DNA of 64,000 nt from Arbacia lixula (taxonomy: Eukaryota; Echinodermata; Echinoidea; Arbacioida; Arbaciidae). The DNA lies in the NCBI GenBank assembly GCA_963669155.1, contig OZ022577.1:12085395-12149394 (forward strand). Reading direction: 5' to 3'. A program made the position numbers and the translations under genes. Each line of letters starts with the position of its first letter. Positions within the stretch are counted from its first letter, which is position 1. Of the stretch, positions 1-10,913 are shown one piece after another. The notes beneath the pieces were generated by a model. It was not told where the DNA came from, did no database searches, and was given only the letters and a program-made list of their open reading frames with translations.

Positions 1-770
1 TTTTACACATACCAAAAAAAAGTAAATTCTTAGTCCACATTATACATCATATTTTTTGTTTTTAATATTGCAAACAATTAGACCCTATTTATCAATGTTC
101 ATGTACATACAGTATGTGAGCTTAGCCTATGCACTGTAGTTTGTAGGCTATGGAGTGCATGGACATAACTGAGTCTGTAAAGATGTAAGTCTGTGGCAAT
201 AAAGAATGAGCCCTCTTCCTTACCTGTTCCATTGAGGGTGATAATTCACTTTTGTATAATACACGCAATGGGTGTGCTGTGATACCGGTTTTACTGAGGC
301 AGAGCATGACTTTGTGGTCAACCCAGAAATCATGCTTATTTTATGTATCAATCAGCGCAAGATAGGATTAGGATTAGGTTCAGGGTTCAGTCAGACTTAA
401 GTTATGACATTACTATTTTTTATATAATTTCTAGTTGCAAGTGCATACAAAAGTGCAATAGAATGAGGTACATATGTGATTTTAGGAGAATTTTGTGGCC
501 CAATTGTTGCACAAGAACCTTATTGAGCATGCAACACAACCCTCAGTTATAATAGCGTTTACTTAATTTTAGTCTGCGCATACAATTTTTGTATCCGATG
601 AAGTATCAATTTCCACTTTCATTCATTTGTGTTTATATACATCTTAGATATTAATCTTAGGTCTTTCAATTTAGATCTAGCCAATTGTTGGCATTGCATA
701 GTTAACATCTTTTTTTTTATCTTGAGCTTGGCTTTATAATCATGATGCAGCAGCACAAACCAAACGATTT
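1..770. other. no gene seen
   Basis: AT-rich single-copy-looking sequence. Short open frames occur on both strands, but none has splice sites, family motifs or codon bias that would support a gene. Confidence 0.6.
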
Positions 771-1208
771 AAAGGGAAAGCCCACCCTGAAGTTAAGTTG
801 GTCTTAATGAAAGCAGAACATAAAAGGAACATACAGGTGAGTATAATTGAAGGTGTGATAAAAATCTTCAAAGGATAAGAAAGTTACAATTAATTAAAGC
901 TTTTTATTTGTGGAGGATGCTCTCCCATACATGTATGTTGTATACAATTTTTTTGAAAATGTTGATTTTTCTCCAAAGGATATGCCTCATTTTATGTGTG
1001 CATTTGATTCTTTCTGAGACATTTTTACATACATTCCTGTATGGAAAAAAAAATCTTTATCAAAAACAGAAAAAGAACAATTTATTCAATTATACAGCAC
1101 ATAACACACTGAAGAACACCTACAATTTTAATGTATAAACATCAGATTTGAACTTTAGCTGATGGGAATGAAAATCATTGAGAATCTCTTTTGGCACAAG
1201 AAATAATA
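771..1208 (+). mobile_element. MITE-like element, family A, left part plus duplicated segment
   Basis: It starts with the family A terminus (AAAGGGAAAGCCCACCCTGA) and continues with the family body: AAAGCAGAACAT, a GGATAAGAAAGTTA block and GCTCTCCCATA. The same modules recur at 5119-5560, 36607-36720, 45204-45610 and 47738-48205. The only clearly two-ended copy is at 47738-48205. No transposase is present, so this is a non-autonomous element. Confidence 0.6.
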
Positions 1209-1405
1209 ATAATTATTTTACATACATTCCTGTATGGAAAAAAAATCTTTATCAAAAACAGAAAAAGAACAATTTATTCAATTATACAGCACATAACACA
1301 CTGAAGAACACCTAAAATTTTAATGTATAAACATCAGATTTGAACTTTAGCTGATGGGAATGAAAATCATTGAGAATCTCTTTTGGCACAAGAAATAATA
1401 ATAAT
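1021..1405 (+). repeat. tandem duplication, two copies of about 195 bp
   Basis: The block at about 1021-1214 (from ACATACATTCCTGTATGG to GGCACAAGAAATAATAAT) is repeated almost exactly at about 1215-1405. A third diverged piece of the same block (GATTTGAACTTAAGCTGGTG onward) lies at 63136-63195. The near identity suggests a recent duplication. Confidence 0.85.
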
Positions 1406-1740
1406 AATAATAATAATAAAAAATTTATATAGTGCATAATATTAACAATCTCTATGTGCTTTACAATCATTTTAAAGATAACAAGTTACATAATGAACAC
1501 ATTAAACGTCATATAATTGTAAACAACATAAATATAAACTACACAAATGGACCAAAGAGTTCTTAAAATCATATAGGGTACTTAATGGGAGAGCATGAAT
1601 GTTTGAAGAGTGTGTTTGAAGCTATCGACAGATGGGGCATTGCGTATGTGGACGGGGATAGAGTTCCATAGTCTAGCCGCTATGGTACCAAAGGCACGTT
1701 CCCCATTAGACCGAAAAATCAGTCTCTATAGGACATTGGA
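1398..1740 (-). mobile_element. LINE 3' end fragment (reverse-transcriptase C-terminus)
   Basis: Reading the minus strand from about 1737 down to a stop at 1582-1584 gives the familiar end of CR1/L2-type polymerases: GERAFG, then ARLWNSIPVHIRNAPS, then DSFKHTLQTF, then a stop. Downstream on the minus strand lies a TATATAAA-like stretch and an (ATT)n tail at 1398-1427, the kind of simple tail these LINEs carry. An in-frame stop upstream of RLIFRSNGE shows it is dead. It was assigned by motif, not by search. Confidence 0.75.
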
Positions 1741-2399
1741 TCAGCTGAGATTGCATCTGGCTCCTCTGAACGCCCTATTTAGAGACTGAACATTGTACCT
1801 GTACACTGTATGGCGATCGATGCGAGTCGCCATTTTGAATATGAAAACGCTAATGATGATGCATATATGAATAAGTAATTTCACGCATGCGCACATTTTT
1901 TTCCCGCTCGTTTGCCGTGTGCTGTTTTTTTTTTCGTCCAACCGATTGACGAATTAAATATTCATAGCCAACAACCCGTCGCACAATCTGATTGGTGAAA
2001 TTTATGTCAGACTCGAGCAGATTGAAAATGTCTGCGATAAACGTGTGATCGGCAGAAAGTCTTTAATTTTCACCTTTCTATACATTTGGTGGAATCTTAG
2101 TCCTAGAATTTATAAATATATAATATAGATCTAATTTTGATATGAGTAAATTTGTTGCATCATAGCTTGAAAGATGTTAGATTTTTAAACTAAGTCGCTA
2201 TGTCTAGTTCCAAAATCCGTTTTCCCATAGACTTTGCACTAATTCCTCTAACTTTAGAGGAAACCTTGTATTTGCTTGTACACATAAGAACCTGGCCACT
2301 GTGCGTTCGGTGTGGATGTACCGTCTCTATTCGGGGGGTATGTCCAAAAATGTCATTTTGATTAAAGAATGCCCCCGAATGAGACGGTTATTCCTGTCT

Positions 2400-2745
2400 A
2401 GTTCCCCATAGAAGTTAGTGTTGGTCCTGGATATCTGGAGAAGGTTCTAATTATTGGAGCAACGGTTACGGGTTGGGATGTATTCCTTGATGAGATCGGA
2501 GATGTACAGAGGAGATGCGTCGTTGAGGGATTTGTACACTAGGAGCAGGATCTTGAACTGGATGCGGTGGTGAATAGGGAGCCAGTGAAGACGATAGAGG
2601 ATGCTGGGTTTGATGAGCTCTTGTTTGCGAGATCTGGTGACGATTCTGGCGGATATGTTCTGTATTCGTTGGAGGGTAGCCCCGGGACTGCTCCCGCGCA
2701 GCGTGAGCGGGCTGGTCGCAGTAAGTTGGAGGGTAACCAGTCGTA
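2400..2745 (-). mobile_element. LINE reverse-transcriptase fragment (thumb region)
   Basis: The minus strand encodes LQRIQNISARIVTRSRK, then LYRLHWLPIHHRIQFKILLL, VYKSLND and YISDLIKEYIPTRN. This is the conserved segment after the polymerase domain of CR1/L2-like LINEs. It continues with LLQISRTNTNFYGE, which corresponds to the start of the other fragment at 1582-1737. The two pieces therefore overlap in family coordinates and are probably separate insertions or a duplicated element. It carries an in-frame stop and has no intact polymerase. Confidence 0.8.
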
Positions 2746-3489
2746 CGTAAAGTCGTTCTTAGCTGAAGAACAGCTTTGTGAAACAACAGCAAACTGGTTC
2801 TACAAAGCTACAGATAGAGAACTGTGGTACAAACATGCCGAGGCCTTCGTCCAGCAGTGGACAGAAATTGGCTGATGATTTATGATGATATGAATAACGT
2901 AAGCTTGTGTGTAACTTTAATGAACCCCCCAAATTAAATTTGAGTGATTTCCATATCCATTGATATCCCTCGCCATTTTCGTGAAACTAGCAGTTGGATT
3001 GATGTACAGCTTGATTGTGTTAATGCATGCAAAAGACATGAAACTTGGAAGAACATTACTACTAGCTGCTTTGCGCTCAGGGATAGGAGCATGCACAGAT
3101 CATATGCTCATTAATATTGGTAATGTTCCTAATGTTTCGGAATGTCAATTCGACATGACTGTACAAAAAAAAAATGTTCTTCATTCTGTCGATTTTCAGA
3201 ATACCACCCCAGGATCGCCATAAATTCCCTCGCAGTTTAATCGTACCAGCAGAAGATCAGCAGTGTAGATACTGACTCCAGCACGATTTAGAGTCTAATG
3301 GCATGCAATTGTACGAGGCAATGGTGTAAACAAAAATACGCGCCTTCCGTCAAACGTGATGTATTTGTATGTGCTATGGTGCGAGCTACGCCCCCAGCCT
3401 AGCCAGACCACGGTACGGTGGCATCGTCAGCACATCGGCGCGACTGTCTGAGTCTGACTGTCGCTGTACCATTATTCCAAAATATTTAC

Positions 3490-3588
3490 CCTTGATATTC
3501 CGACGGTGATAGCTGCCACAAGCCCCGTTATACCTACGACGAAGTACATGGCAGTTTCAGTAACAGCTAAAATGCCCTGAATAGCCAT
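3490..3588 (-). CDS. candidate first coding exon, small membrane protein (unidentified)
   Basis: On the minus strand, an ATG at 3588-3586 opens 33 codons ending exactly at AGG followed by GTAAAT, a usable splice donor (intron phase 0). The peptide starts MAIQGILAVTETA and continues with one strongly hydrophobic segment, YFVVGITGLVAAITVGI, as expected for a signal anchor or membrane helix. The upstream minus-strand DNA (3590-3680) is richer in CpG than its surroundings, as a 5' UTR might be. I found no second exon towards position 1, so the gene would extend out of the window or the exon is spurious. I do not recognise the family. Confidence 0.3.
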
Positions 3589-3981
3589 TTTGACTACGAG
3601 GATTCAGGAAAATGCAGGCCAAGTTTTCGGTAGCTAGCCGGAATCCGCTGTTATCCACAACAACTAGGGTCGGATGAGTGCCCGAAAGAAGCAGTCAGAA
3701 TAAAAAAATATAGCCCAAATATTTTTCCATTGAGTCTAATTTTTCCCCCAGTGAGGTGACACTTTTGAAAAATAGTTGCAACTCGAATCATATACATTTA
3801 TATAAACAGGCTTCGTGACATTTCATCAAATATTTTTTTTCCTATAGGATAGTCTACACAGCACTCTGTATAAATCATTGCAGTAAACTTTACAGTCATT
3901 GTCCATCCCAGATCTTATTGCTGATATCATGATGCCTCAAGTGTCGGGTAGGCTTTTCATTCCTTATTAAACACAACGCTC

Positions 3982-4150
3982 ACTCATGCATGGCTGAGTG
4001 GATTTATGTGATTTTCACACGGAAGTTAGTCAATAAGTGAAGGTACAATCCTGCCAAGTTATGTTGCTCAAAACCTCTTCGATAAAAAGCTATTTGAAAA
4101 AAAAAAATGCTATTTTGCTTAGGGGGGGGGGCTTACTTTTTTGTTGTGTT
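3982..4150. mobile_element. family B inverted-repeat element, single arm
   Basis: It matches the right arm of the long-TIR elements at 24019-24756 and 35333-36095. The shared blocks are ACTCATGCATG, GTGATTTTCACAC, AGTTAGTCAATA, CCTCTTCGATAAAAAG and a poly-G stretch, ending CTTACTTTTTTGTTGTGTTT. Only one arm is present here. Confidence 0.7.
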
Positions 4151-4189
4151 TGAAATAAGCTATCAAATTTGAAACCGTATTTCTGCTCC

Positions 4190-4236
4190 TCTCTTTCTTC
4201 TTTTTTTTTTCTCTCTTTCTTTCTCTCTCTCCCTCT

Positions 4237-4268
<32 letters not shown>

Positions 4269-4323
4269 TTGTAGGCCTGTCTGTCTGCCTGTCTCCCCCC
4301 TCTCTCTGACCCCCCCCCCCCTC

Positions 4324-4375
<52 letters not shown>

Positions 4376-4500
4376 ACCATCCTTCTCTAGCTCCGCTCCC
4401 CTATCTTGCTTCCTCTCTCTGTATTTTTCTTCCTTCCATTCTCCCTTCCCTCCCATTTGGTTTTCTCAATCGACCTTTCTCTCCAACGGCCATTCCTCTT

Positions 4501-4535
<35 letters not shown>

Positions 4536-4538
4536 TTC

Positions 4539-4602
<64 letters not shown>

Positions 4603-4660
4603 CCTCTCTCTCTCTCTCTCTCGCTCTCCCTCTCTCTGTATATTTCCCTCTTTCTCCCTC
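4190..4660. repeat. CT/GA microsatellite and CTGT repeats
   Basis: About 470 bp of almost pure pyrimidine on the plus strand. (CTGT)n runs at 4237-4290, with long (CT)n runs at 4326-4375 and 4505-4630. Open frames here in several phases only encode RE or LS dipeptide runs and are not genes. Confidence 0.95.
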
Positions 4661-5118
4661 TCTCACCATGTACATCATGCAATTATATGATTTACCAAAG
4701 ATTGCATACTTGCATCAATATGCTTAGCCGTCTTGCCATAGAAAATCCAGGTGGCATGTTGTACTTTTCTTTTATCAGTCTTCTCATCTCTATTTAGCAT
4801 CTTATTTTTTTCTTTGTTTTTCTCTTTCATTTGTCCTTATCTTGTTTCCAGATGTTATTATTGTTGTGCCACATAACGAGTGTTTATATGTTTGCTATAA
4901 TTATATCTTTTTATCTATTATGTAATCTCGTTTGAACTTTTGTAAGGCGCATTAACTCAGTTCTTGGACTGTGATCGTGGATTTTACTAAAAATATATAT
5001 TTCTACTAATTTTAATTTTTGTAATAATCCTCGGGGGATAAGATTTTCATTTTTAAATTCAGATGTTCTGACAAGTAAAGTTACAATCAACTATTTTCGT
5101 TATGTATGTATTAACTAA

Positions 5119-5560
5119 AGAGGAAAGGAATGGAAATTCAACCCTCAAACTTGGTTTCAATTAAAGCAGAAACATAAAATAAGCATGAAAGGTTTGATGA
5201 AGAAAGTTGTGATCTTTTCAAGTTTTGATTTTGTGACATCACATGCGAAGTGCTCTCCCATATTGTACATTTTTTGGGTAAAAATGTCAATTTTCTCATA
5301 AGGATAGGCATTTTTCTTGTGCATTTGATACAAAATCATTAAAAACACGTTTACACACAAACCTCTATGGAAAAAATCCTTCATCATAAACGGAAAAGGA
5401 GCAATTTATGTAATCATTTTGTACCCAACATATGGGAGAGCACCTCGCACGTGACGTCACAAAATTGAAATTTCAAAAGATCGTTGCTTTCTTATCCTTT
5501 GACGGATTTTCGTCAAACCTAACTGTTGTCTTCTGCTTTCTACTTTCAAATTCAAGCATG
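5119..5560. mobile_element. family A palindromic MITE copy
   Basis: Left arm: AAAGCAGAAACATAAAAT, GATCTTTTCAAG, TTTTGTGACATCACATGCGA, GTGCTCTCCCATA. The right arm carries the complementary modules TATGGGAGAGCACCTCGCAC, GTGACGTCACAAAATTG and TCCTTTGACGGATTTTCGTC. Arms of about 170 bp face each other around a central spacer, so the element is a long foldback. Confidence 0.7.
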
Positions 5561-5574
5561 CATAGACTTATCAT

Positions 5575-5767
5575 GGGTTCAAGCTAGCTAGTGTGATGTG
5601 GCGCACGCACGTACGATGTAATATATGGGATTCCTACGGTATCCATCCCAGGCCAGGCACATCGGCTGGTAAATTGAAGTGCGCGTGAGTTTGCTCCAGT
5701 TTTTCGTGGTCAAAATAGAGACGGAAACCACACAATTCTTCAGTCCTGCCACCTTTGATCTGTTGAG
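5575..5767 (+). other. candidate non-coding first exon (splice donor at 5768)
   Basis: The sequence up to TTGAG at 5767 is followed by GTAAGT, a consensus donor, and is richer in CpG than its neighbours. It could be a 5' UTR exon of the BTB/BACK gene, whose first visible coding exon begins after an acceptor at 20291. That would require a 14.5 kb intron. Nothing but the donor supports it. Confidence 0.2.
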
Positions 5768-6330
5768 GTAAGTCAAAATCTAAATGTATAATATAGTTGT
5801 CTGGTATGTTTTGCTTTTAAGAGTGATATTTACCACTTGTTAATGCTGGTTACCGGTGTGATCATGGTGATGGAGTGTTGGGTTCTAGTGAAAGTTTGAT
5901 CCCTGACGCTCTGCCAGTGTCGCACTAGCGGGGTGCTCCCCCGTACCATACCTGTGGACTTCCCGCTCGCTCTAGTAGCGTACATGTATGATGTAGTGTA
6001 CCAGTGGCAGTTACGCATGCAGTGTCCAAAGTCAAAGGCGAAGCAATCCAATGCTGTCAGCGTCAGTGTCATGATGTGGGGATGAAATCACCTTAAGATT
6101 TGTGACATTTTTCACTCATCTTTATTCCAGACCTTTTCACGTCCTTCTCACCCAGTCAACTACATATCCATATTATGCCATGTGAAACACTCACAATCAC
6201 ACTCATACTCACACAAGTCACAGAACTTTGCTTGAACTTCATGCTAGCAGACATCTATAAAAGTAATTAATATCTATAGATCTAACTTACTCCATTCAAT
6301 ATTAAGGAAATAATCAGCGTTGGTGAGGGT

Positions 6331-6446
6331 GATGGGACGAACTATCACTTCCGAGGCGATCTGGATGTAGCTATCTTTCCGAAGCGCAGCTGAGGAAAGA
6401 TAGCGTATACATTCAGATCGCCGAGGAAGTGATAGCTCGTCTCATT
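6331..6446. repeat. foldback hairpin, arms of about 50 bp
   Basis: The left arm (GACGAACTATCACTTCCGAG onward, to CTATCTTTCC) pairs imperfectly with the right arm (GGAAAGATAGCG onward, to GATAGCTCGTCTCAT) around a loop of about 13 nt containing GAAGCGCAGCTGA. It directly precedes the element at 6475 and may belong to the same mobile unit. Confidence 0.8.
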
Positions 6447-6474
6447 GCTTGAAACCAAAAGTTGATTATTTGCT

Positions 6475-6912
6475 TTATATTCCACATCTGAATCTAACTA
6501 TCTATACCAAAAATGACAATTTGACGTAAAAAGGTAATGTTTACTTATCTCCATAACCCTGAGCCGCTGCCATGGGGAACACGCATTAGGACGCGCATTA
6601 GGACGCGCATTAGGACGCGTATTAGGACGCGTATTAGTACGCGCATTAGGACGCGCGTTAGGATGCGCGTTAGGACGCGTTAGATGTCAAGTGATAGTCC
6701 GAGTGTAACACACTTTTATTTCGCGCGTACTCAAAATAGTAATCACGCATTAGGACTGTGAGGAGTGAAGAGATCAGCGAAACCAAAAAGTACTATCACC
6801 TAGAGTGTAACGAACTTTTATTCTCAGGTGATCTGATAGAAAAAACTACGCCTCATCACGTGATCAACTCTTGACCAATCATATAGCAACATTCTTAGTA
6901 TGTGGAATATAA
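6475..6912. mobile_element. MITE with 13-bp TIRs and internal 12-bp satellite
   Basis: The termini TTATATTCCACAT (6475-6487) and ATGTGGAATATAA (6900-6912) are exact reverse complements. Inside, at 6581-6683, lie about 8.5 copies of a 12-bp unit, consensus ATTAGGACGCGC, with CpG-rich variation. There is no coding capacity. Confidence 0.75.
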
Positions 6913-7764
6913 CAACATATATCATTGCCACAATGCCAGTTTTAGACACAATTAACAATTGTTTCTCAAAAGACATGTGACTGGGCTTGGTGAATGTATT
7001 GCAATGGATTATCTACACCAAAGCTAAGGGCAAGGCAGAACCTTATTAATTTCATTGTATACCCTAGTTGTTCAGGTCTTGCAAAAAAAAAAACTTGTGG
7101 CATAATTTTCAAGGGATTCAGATGAAATTGGGTTAACTTAAGCACCATTTCTTTGTTTCTTATAGTATGGGCATCAGTCATTGTTAAAAGCATGAGCCAA
7201 TAAACTGATTGTGGCATATACATGAGTGTAGTCCAGCTTGAAGTATGTAGTTCCACTGATTTTGAAGGGTGAAAACTGGTAAGGGAACAAAACTTAAAGC
7301 TGCAATTGACCTGTGGACCTCACAAGCAAGAATGTCAAATGTCTTAGAGAAATATTCGTGGACCTCAAACTGATAAGATTCCTGAAAAAGAAGTTTTCCA
7401 TTAATATAAATTATTTATTAATACTTTTGTCTTGTGTACAGTTGTCGTATTATGCGTCAGAAATAAATAACTTATTGTACAAGAAATGCCTATGTTTCTA
7501 ATTGAATTAGCCTCGTTCAAACACAAGATGTATTCTCCCTGAAGTTTCTAAAGGACGACCTTTGCCTACATACACATACATGTAAATGTATGTTACACTA
7601 CCAGGTATAGTATTAAGTTATGATTCTATTGTACTATACTGTAAGCCTCAATGGCCTAGTCTAGTATTTATGCAGCGACATAAACTGTTAAATATGTATT
7701 GTCATATTTAGTCTGAGTTCCAGCAGCCTCTGGGTTACTGGCTATTTTTCTGGTACTCTGCAAT

Positions 7765-7987
7765 TACTGTATATGCCAAATATTTTGCGTGTCTAATTTT
7801 TCGCGAATCAGGACTTCACAACAACTTCACAAGTGTTAAATATGCAATTGTGGAGTACTAGTATTAGTAGTACATGTGCTTGAGCATGTCGTTTTCATAA
7901 TTTCGCGGGTTGTTAAATTCGTGAATAGTCCAGATTGGAGAAAATCGCGAAAACAAAGACCCCACGAAATATATGGCATATACAGTA
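7765..7987. mobile_element. MITE, CGCG-rich family, 223 bp
   Basis: The terminus TACTGTATATGCC is mirrored by GGCATATACAGTA at the other end, and inverted similarity extends to about 24 bp. The interior holds TTTCGCGAA and TTTCGCGGG motifs. The element at 25474-25883 has a similar terminus (TACTGTATAAGTG) and the same CGCG motifs. Confidence 0.7.
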
Positions 7988-7989
7988 GT

Positions 7990-9200
7990 ATTGTGCTTTC
8001 ACCCTGATCTCCATGCATTTTCGCATTGACCTACATGTACATGGAAAACATACAAGGCTCAGTGTGCAGATGTAGGACTTCATGATTATAGTATAGAGTA
8101 AGAAAAAGCCCACCCCACCACCTTACATATGTAGCTTCACACACCCATAACACCAATATAGGTCTTTGTAAGTTATGCTGGTACATGCTGTATAAAAGCT
8201 GACAGTTTTCTGAGCTGTTTACTTTATATGGGATTCTAGGTAATGACATGTAACAAAATTTGATATTATTTACACATTTTTTTCATATCCTCCCAACCCA
8301 ACTTGAACTGAGTCTTGTCAGTTAACGTGTAACTACATGTGCCCTGCCATGCATGTCTACAGACATGCTCCATAATCAACAAGGATGATTCACTTGTCAT
8401 TTTGCATGTTCTATCCAGGGCAGGACTTCCTGTGCCTCAGGCCTGGGGGGCAGCTCAATGGCATTGAGTCATTCCATGATTGTCCTCTGCCCCATTGGGG
8501 AAACTTGATCAAGAACATATGCAGTGTGTATGTTGTCTGCAGTTTAACTCTTTATGCACCATTCAGGCCTTTTTGAACTGGTAATAAACATCATTCCCAT
8601 TGAGCAGTATGGAGTGTCTGGCGGAGGAGTCAACTCTTTATGCGACATGAAGGCATTATTGAACTGGTAATTATACCACTCCCACAAAGCAGCATGGAAA
8701 TCGGGCAGAGCAGGATCTAAAGGTTAAAAATCGTACAAATTGAACTGGCATTTGTACAATTTATTTTTTTTAGAAAAGAATTAAAGAATAGAACACTCTC
8801 ATTTAATTCCATGATTGCAATACCATCCAAGTTCCTCTCACATTTTAGATGGGCAGGCAAATATTTGCCTTTCGTTTACCTTGGAGATCAAACAAAACAA
8901 TACAAAACTCATATTTCCTTTGATTAACCTCAACTATTGATTTTGTGTACAGTACTGTAATAGGCCGTTTTCGTAATGTATGCAGAATGACGTCATTCAT
9001 AGTTACTGTTGCTACCTCGGTCAAGCTTAGTGCTCTCCGTCATCTTGTCCGCATATCGTCACGTTCAAATCCAGCGGGTCTTCCGAGTTATCCGTTTTAT
9101 TACCTGAAAGAGATTTTTTTTTTAAATGAGTGAATTCTACAATGTTGTCAACATCTACAGGAACTCTTGACGGCATGGCTGTCAAGCAGCACCAGGATGT
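7990..9200. other. no gene seen; short diverged repeats
   Basis: A block of about 86 bp containing AACTCTTTATGC and GAACTGGTAAT occurs twice, near 8546 and 8632. Similar words recur near 46950. No exon with splice sites and a family signal was found. Confidence 0.5.
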
Positions 9201-9219
9201 TTTGAATGATAGGGTGTTT

Positions 9220-9350
9220 CTACCACCGGGTATTCGAAGGGTCGGCTTTTGCAGCTAGCGAAAGCAGAAGCAGCGCTTCACCTCGTGTCGGACCCCCGTA
9301 CCTCGCCGGTCCGTCCCGCAGCGTGGAGCGTCAGCTCCACGCAAACGTGA
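9220..9350. other. GC/CpG-rich island with perfect 9-bp hairpin
   Basis: It is clearly more GC-rich than the flanks. At 9321-9342, GCGTGGAGC and GCTCCACGC pair perfectly around a 4-nt loop. It could be a promoter fragment or part of an old element. Short open frames here and at 9483-9707 show no recognisable protein. Confidence 0.4.
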
Positions 9351-10512
9351 AGATGCAAAAATAATCCTCTAAAAAATACGTGCAAACGTATGTGAAGGAG
9401 TAGTTTTACGTACAACTTACACCGTTCATTCATGATAAGGTATACTGTATGAAGTTGCAGTTACACGATATCGTGTTATTTAATGGGGGTATCTGTTCAG
9501 CAAACTGATAGATGGTTCGTTGACTTTATGGAGTTTGGGAAGCGGATCGATGGCTGTATACTCTCTCTCGGGGAGCTGACCGCACGGTACGATACAGGTT
9601 TTGCAAAGACAGAGGCAGGTCGGGGTTACGGGTTGACCGGGGTGATTGTCGGCCCACTCCCATCAAAAAAAATAAATAATAGGAGCGAATGTAGCTGTCT
9701 TTTGTGATTTTATCTGTTGTCAAGTCTTTTCTTCCACATGCCTTGACACAGAGTTTGCACTTTTTGAGTTTTTTTGTTTTGTTTTGTTTCGGGAATGGTA
9801 GAAATCTTACACCCCGCATTTCGGGCCGCTCTGCACTGCATACCGAGAGTCCCGTGCATGCATGTCCCGTGCCAGCAGCAGTGCTTCACCCCGATTATCG
9901 CCGATTATTACCGAACTTTCCTCTAAAAAATAAACTTTCCTCTGATAAACTGAACTCCTGATAATCTTACCAACTGTTATATGCCAGGTGTGTAAATCTG
10001 ACAGATATACTGTATTGTCCACAACGTGATCTGAATTAGTTCAAAGAGAAAAGTGAATCGAGTGCACTGTATTCGCCACTCATACTTGTACATTGTGTAC
10101 ACGCATGTGAGTTCGGTGCAGACGACAGGCAGCAGTTGTTTGTCCGAGGTTGCGGCCGTGTGCAAAATTGCATACATTACAAAAATGGTCTATTGAAATG
10201 AATGGAGCTTATGAATATGGTGGATACCTTGGTTCATATAGAGTATATGTCACACTTTTCGACAACGTTCAGTCGAAGGAAGTTGACAGAAGCAACTTCA
10301 TATCATAAACATCTCAACATTTTCACACATATGTTGATAGCTAAAGAAAAAATCCTCAATCAATTCCCTCTCAAACTGATAAAGTAGTCATCTGTCATGC
10401 AAAATAACAAATGTGAAATGTTGTTGCTGTTTTTTTATCTGACTTGTACTATAAATCCAGATTTCTATGTCCACATCAATACATACATGTAGCGTAAATG
10501 TGTCAAAGCTCA

Positions 10513-10913
10513 CAATTCTCCCTATCGCATATAGCCGATATCAAGCGATATCACCTTACGATACCGATATCTGATCGATTGCTCTTGGGACGTATACTTC
10601 CGGTAAGAGCTGGTTGTCAGCAGAAAGTGACCAAGAAATCACTTTTTTTTATGAATTAAGCAGTGAAAATTTTGTGTGGGGTTGTGGTTAGGGTCAGGGT
10701 TAGGTTTAGAATAAGGTTTAGGGTTAGTGTTAAGGTCAGGGTTAGGTTTAGGGTTAATATTCATAAAATTAGTTGGATACCCTGGTCCCTTATATTGTAC
10801 GGGATTGCAGAATGTTCGTGGACCGGAAGTTCATATCCCAAGAATTAAAGGTAAAAAAATTAGAGCGCCACACACGTTCACATTCGGAGAGCTATATGCG
10901 ATAGGGAGAATTG
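10513..10913. mobile_element. MITE with perfect 23-bp TIRs and telomere-like core
   Basis: The 23 bases at 10513-10535 (starting CAATTCTCCCTATCGC) are the exact reverse complement of 10891-10913. Further in, ACTTCCGG (10589 onward) and CCGGAAGT near 10822 extend the inverted similarity. The centre, about 10683-10763, is a G-rich array of TTAGGG and TTAGGT-like units on the plus strand. The element is about 400 bp with no coding capacity. Confidence 0.8.

Noticed and set aside
2567..2875. Plus-strand frame of 102 codons
   Set aside because: It is the antisense of the LINE reverse-transcriptase fragment, whose motifs read on the minus strand.
4090..4690. Several overlapping frames with RE, RERE or LSLS repeats on both strands
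   Set aside because: They are translations of the CT/GA microsatellite; every phase is open because the repeat lacks stop codons.
9139..9260. Short frame starting MLSTSTGTLDGMAVKQ
   Set aside because: No donor before its stop and no family match; probably part of an old repeat.
9483..9707. Plus-strand frame of 74 codons in GC-richer DNA
   Set aside because: No recognisable family, no splice context, and it degrades into low-complexity sequence; composition alone is not enough.
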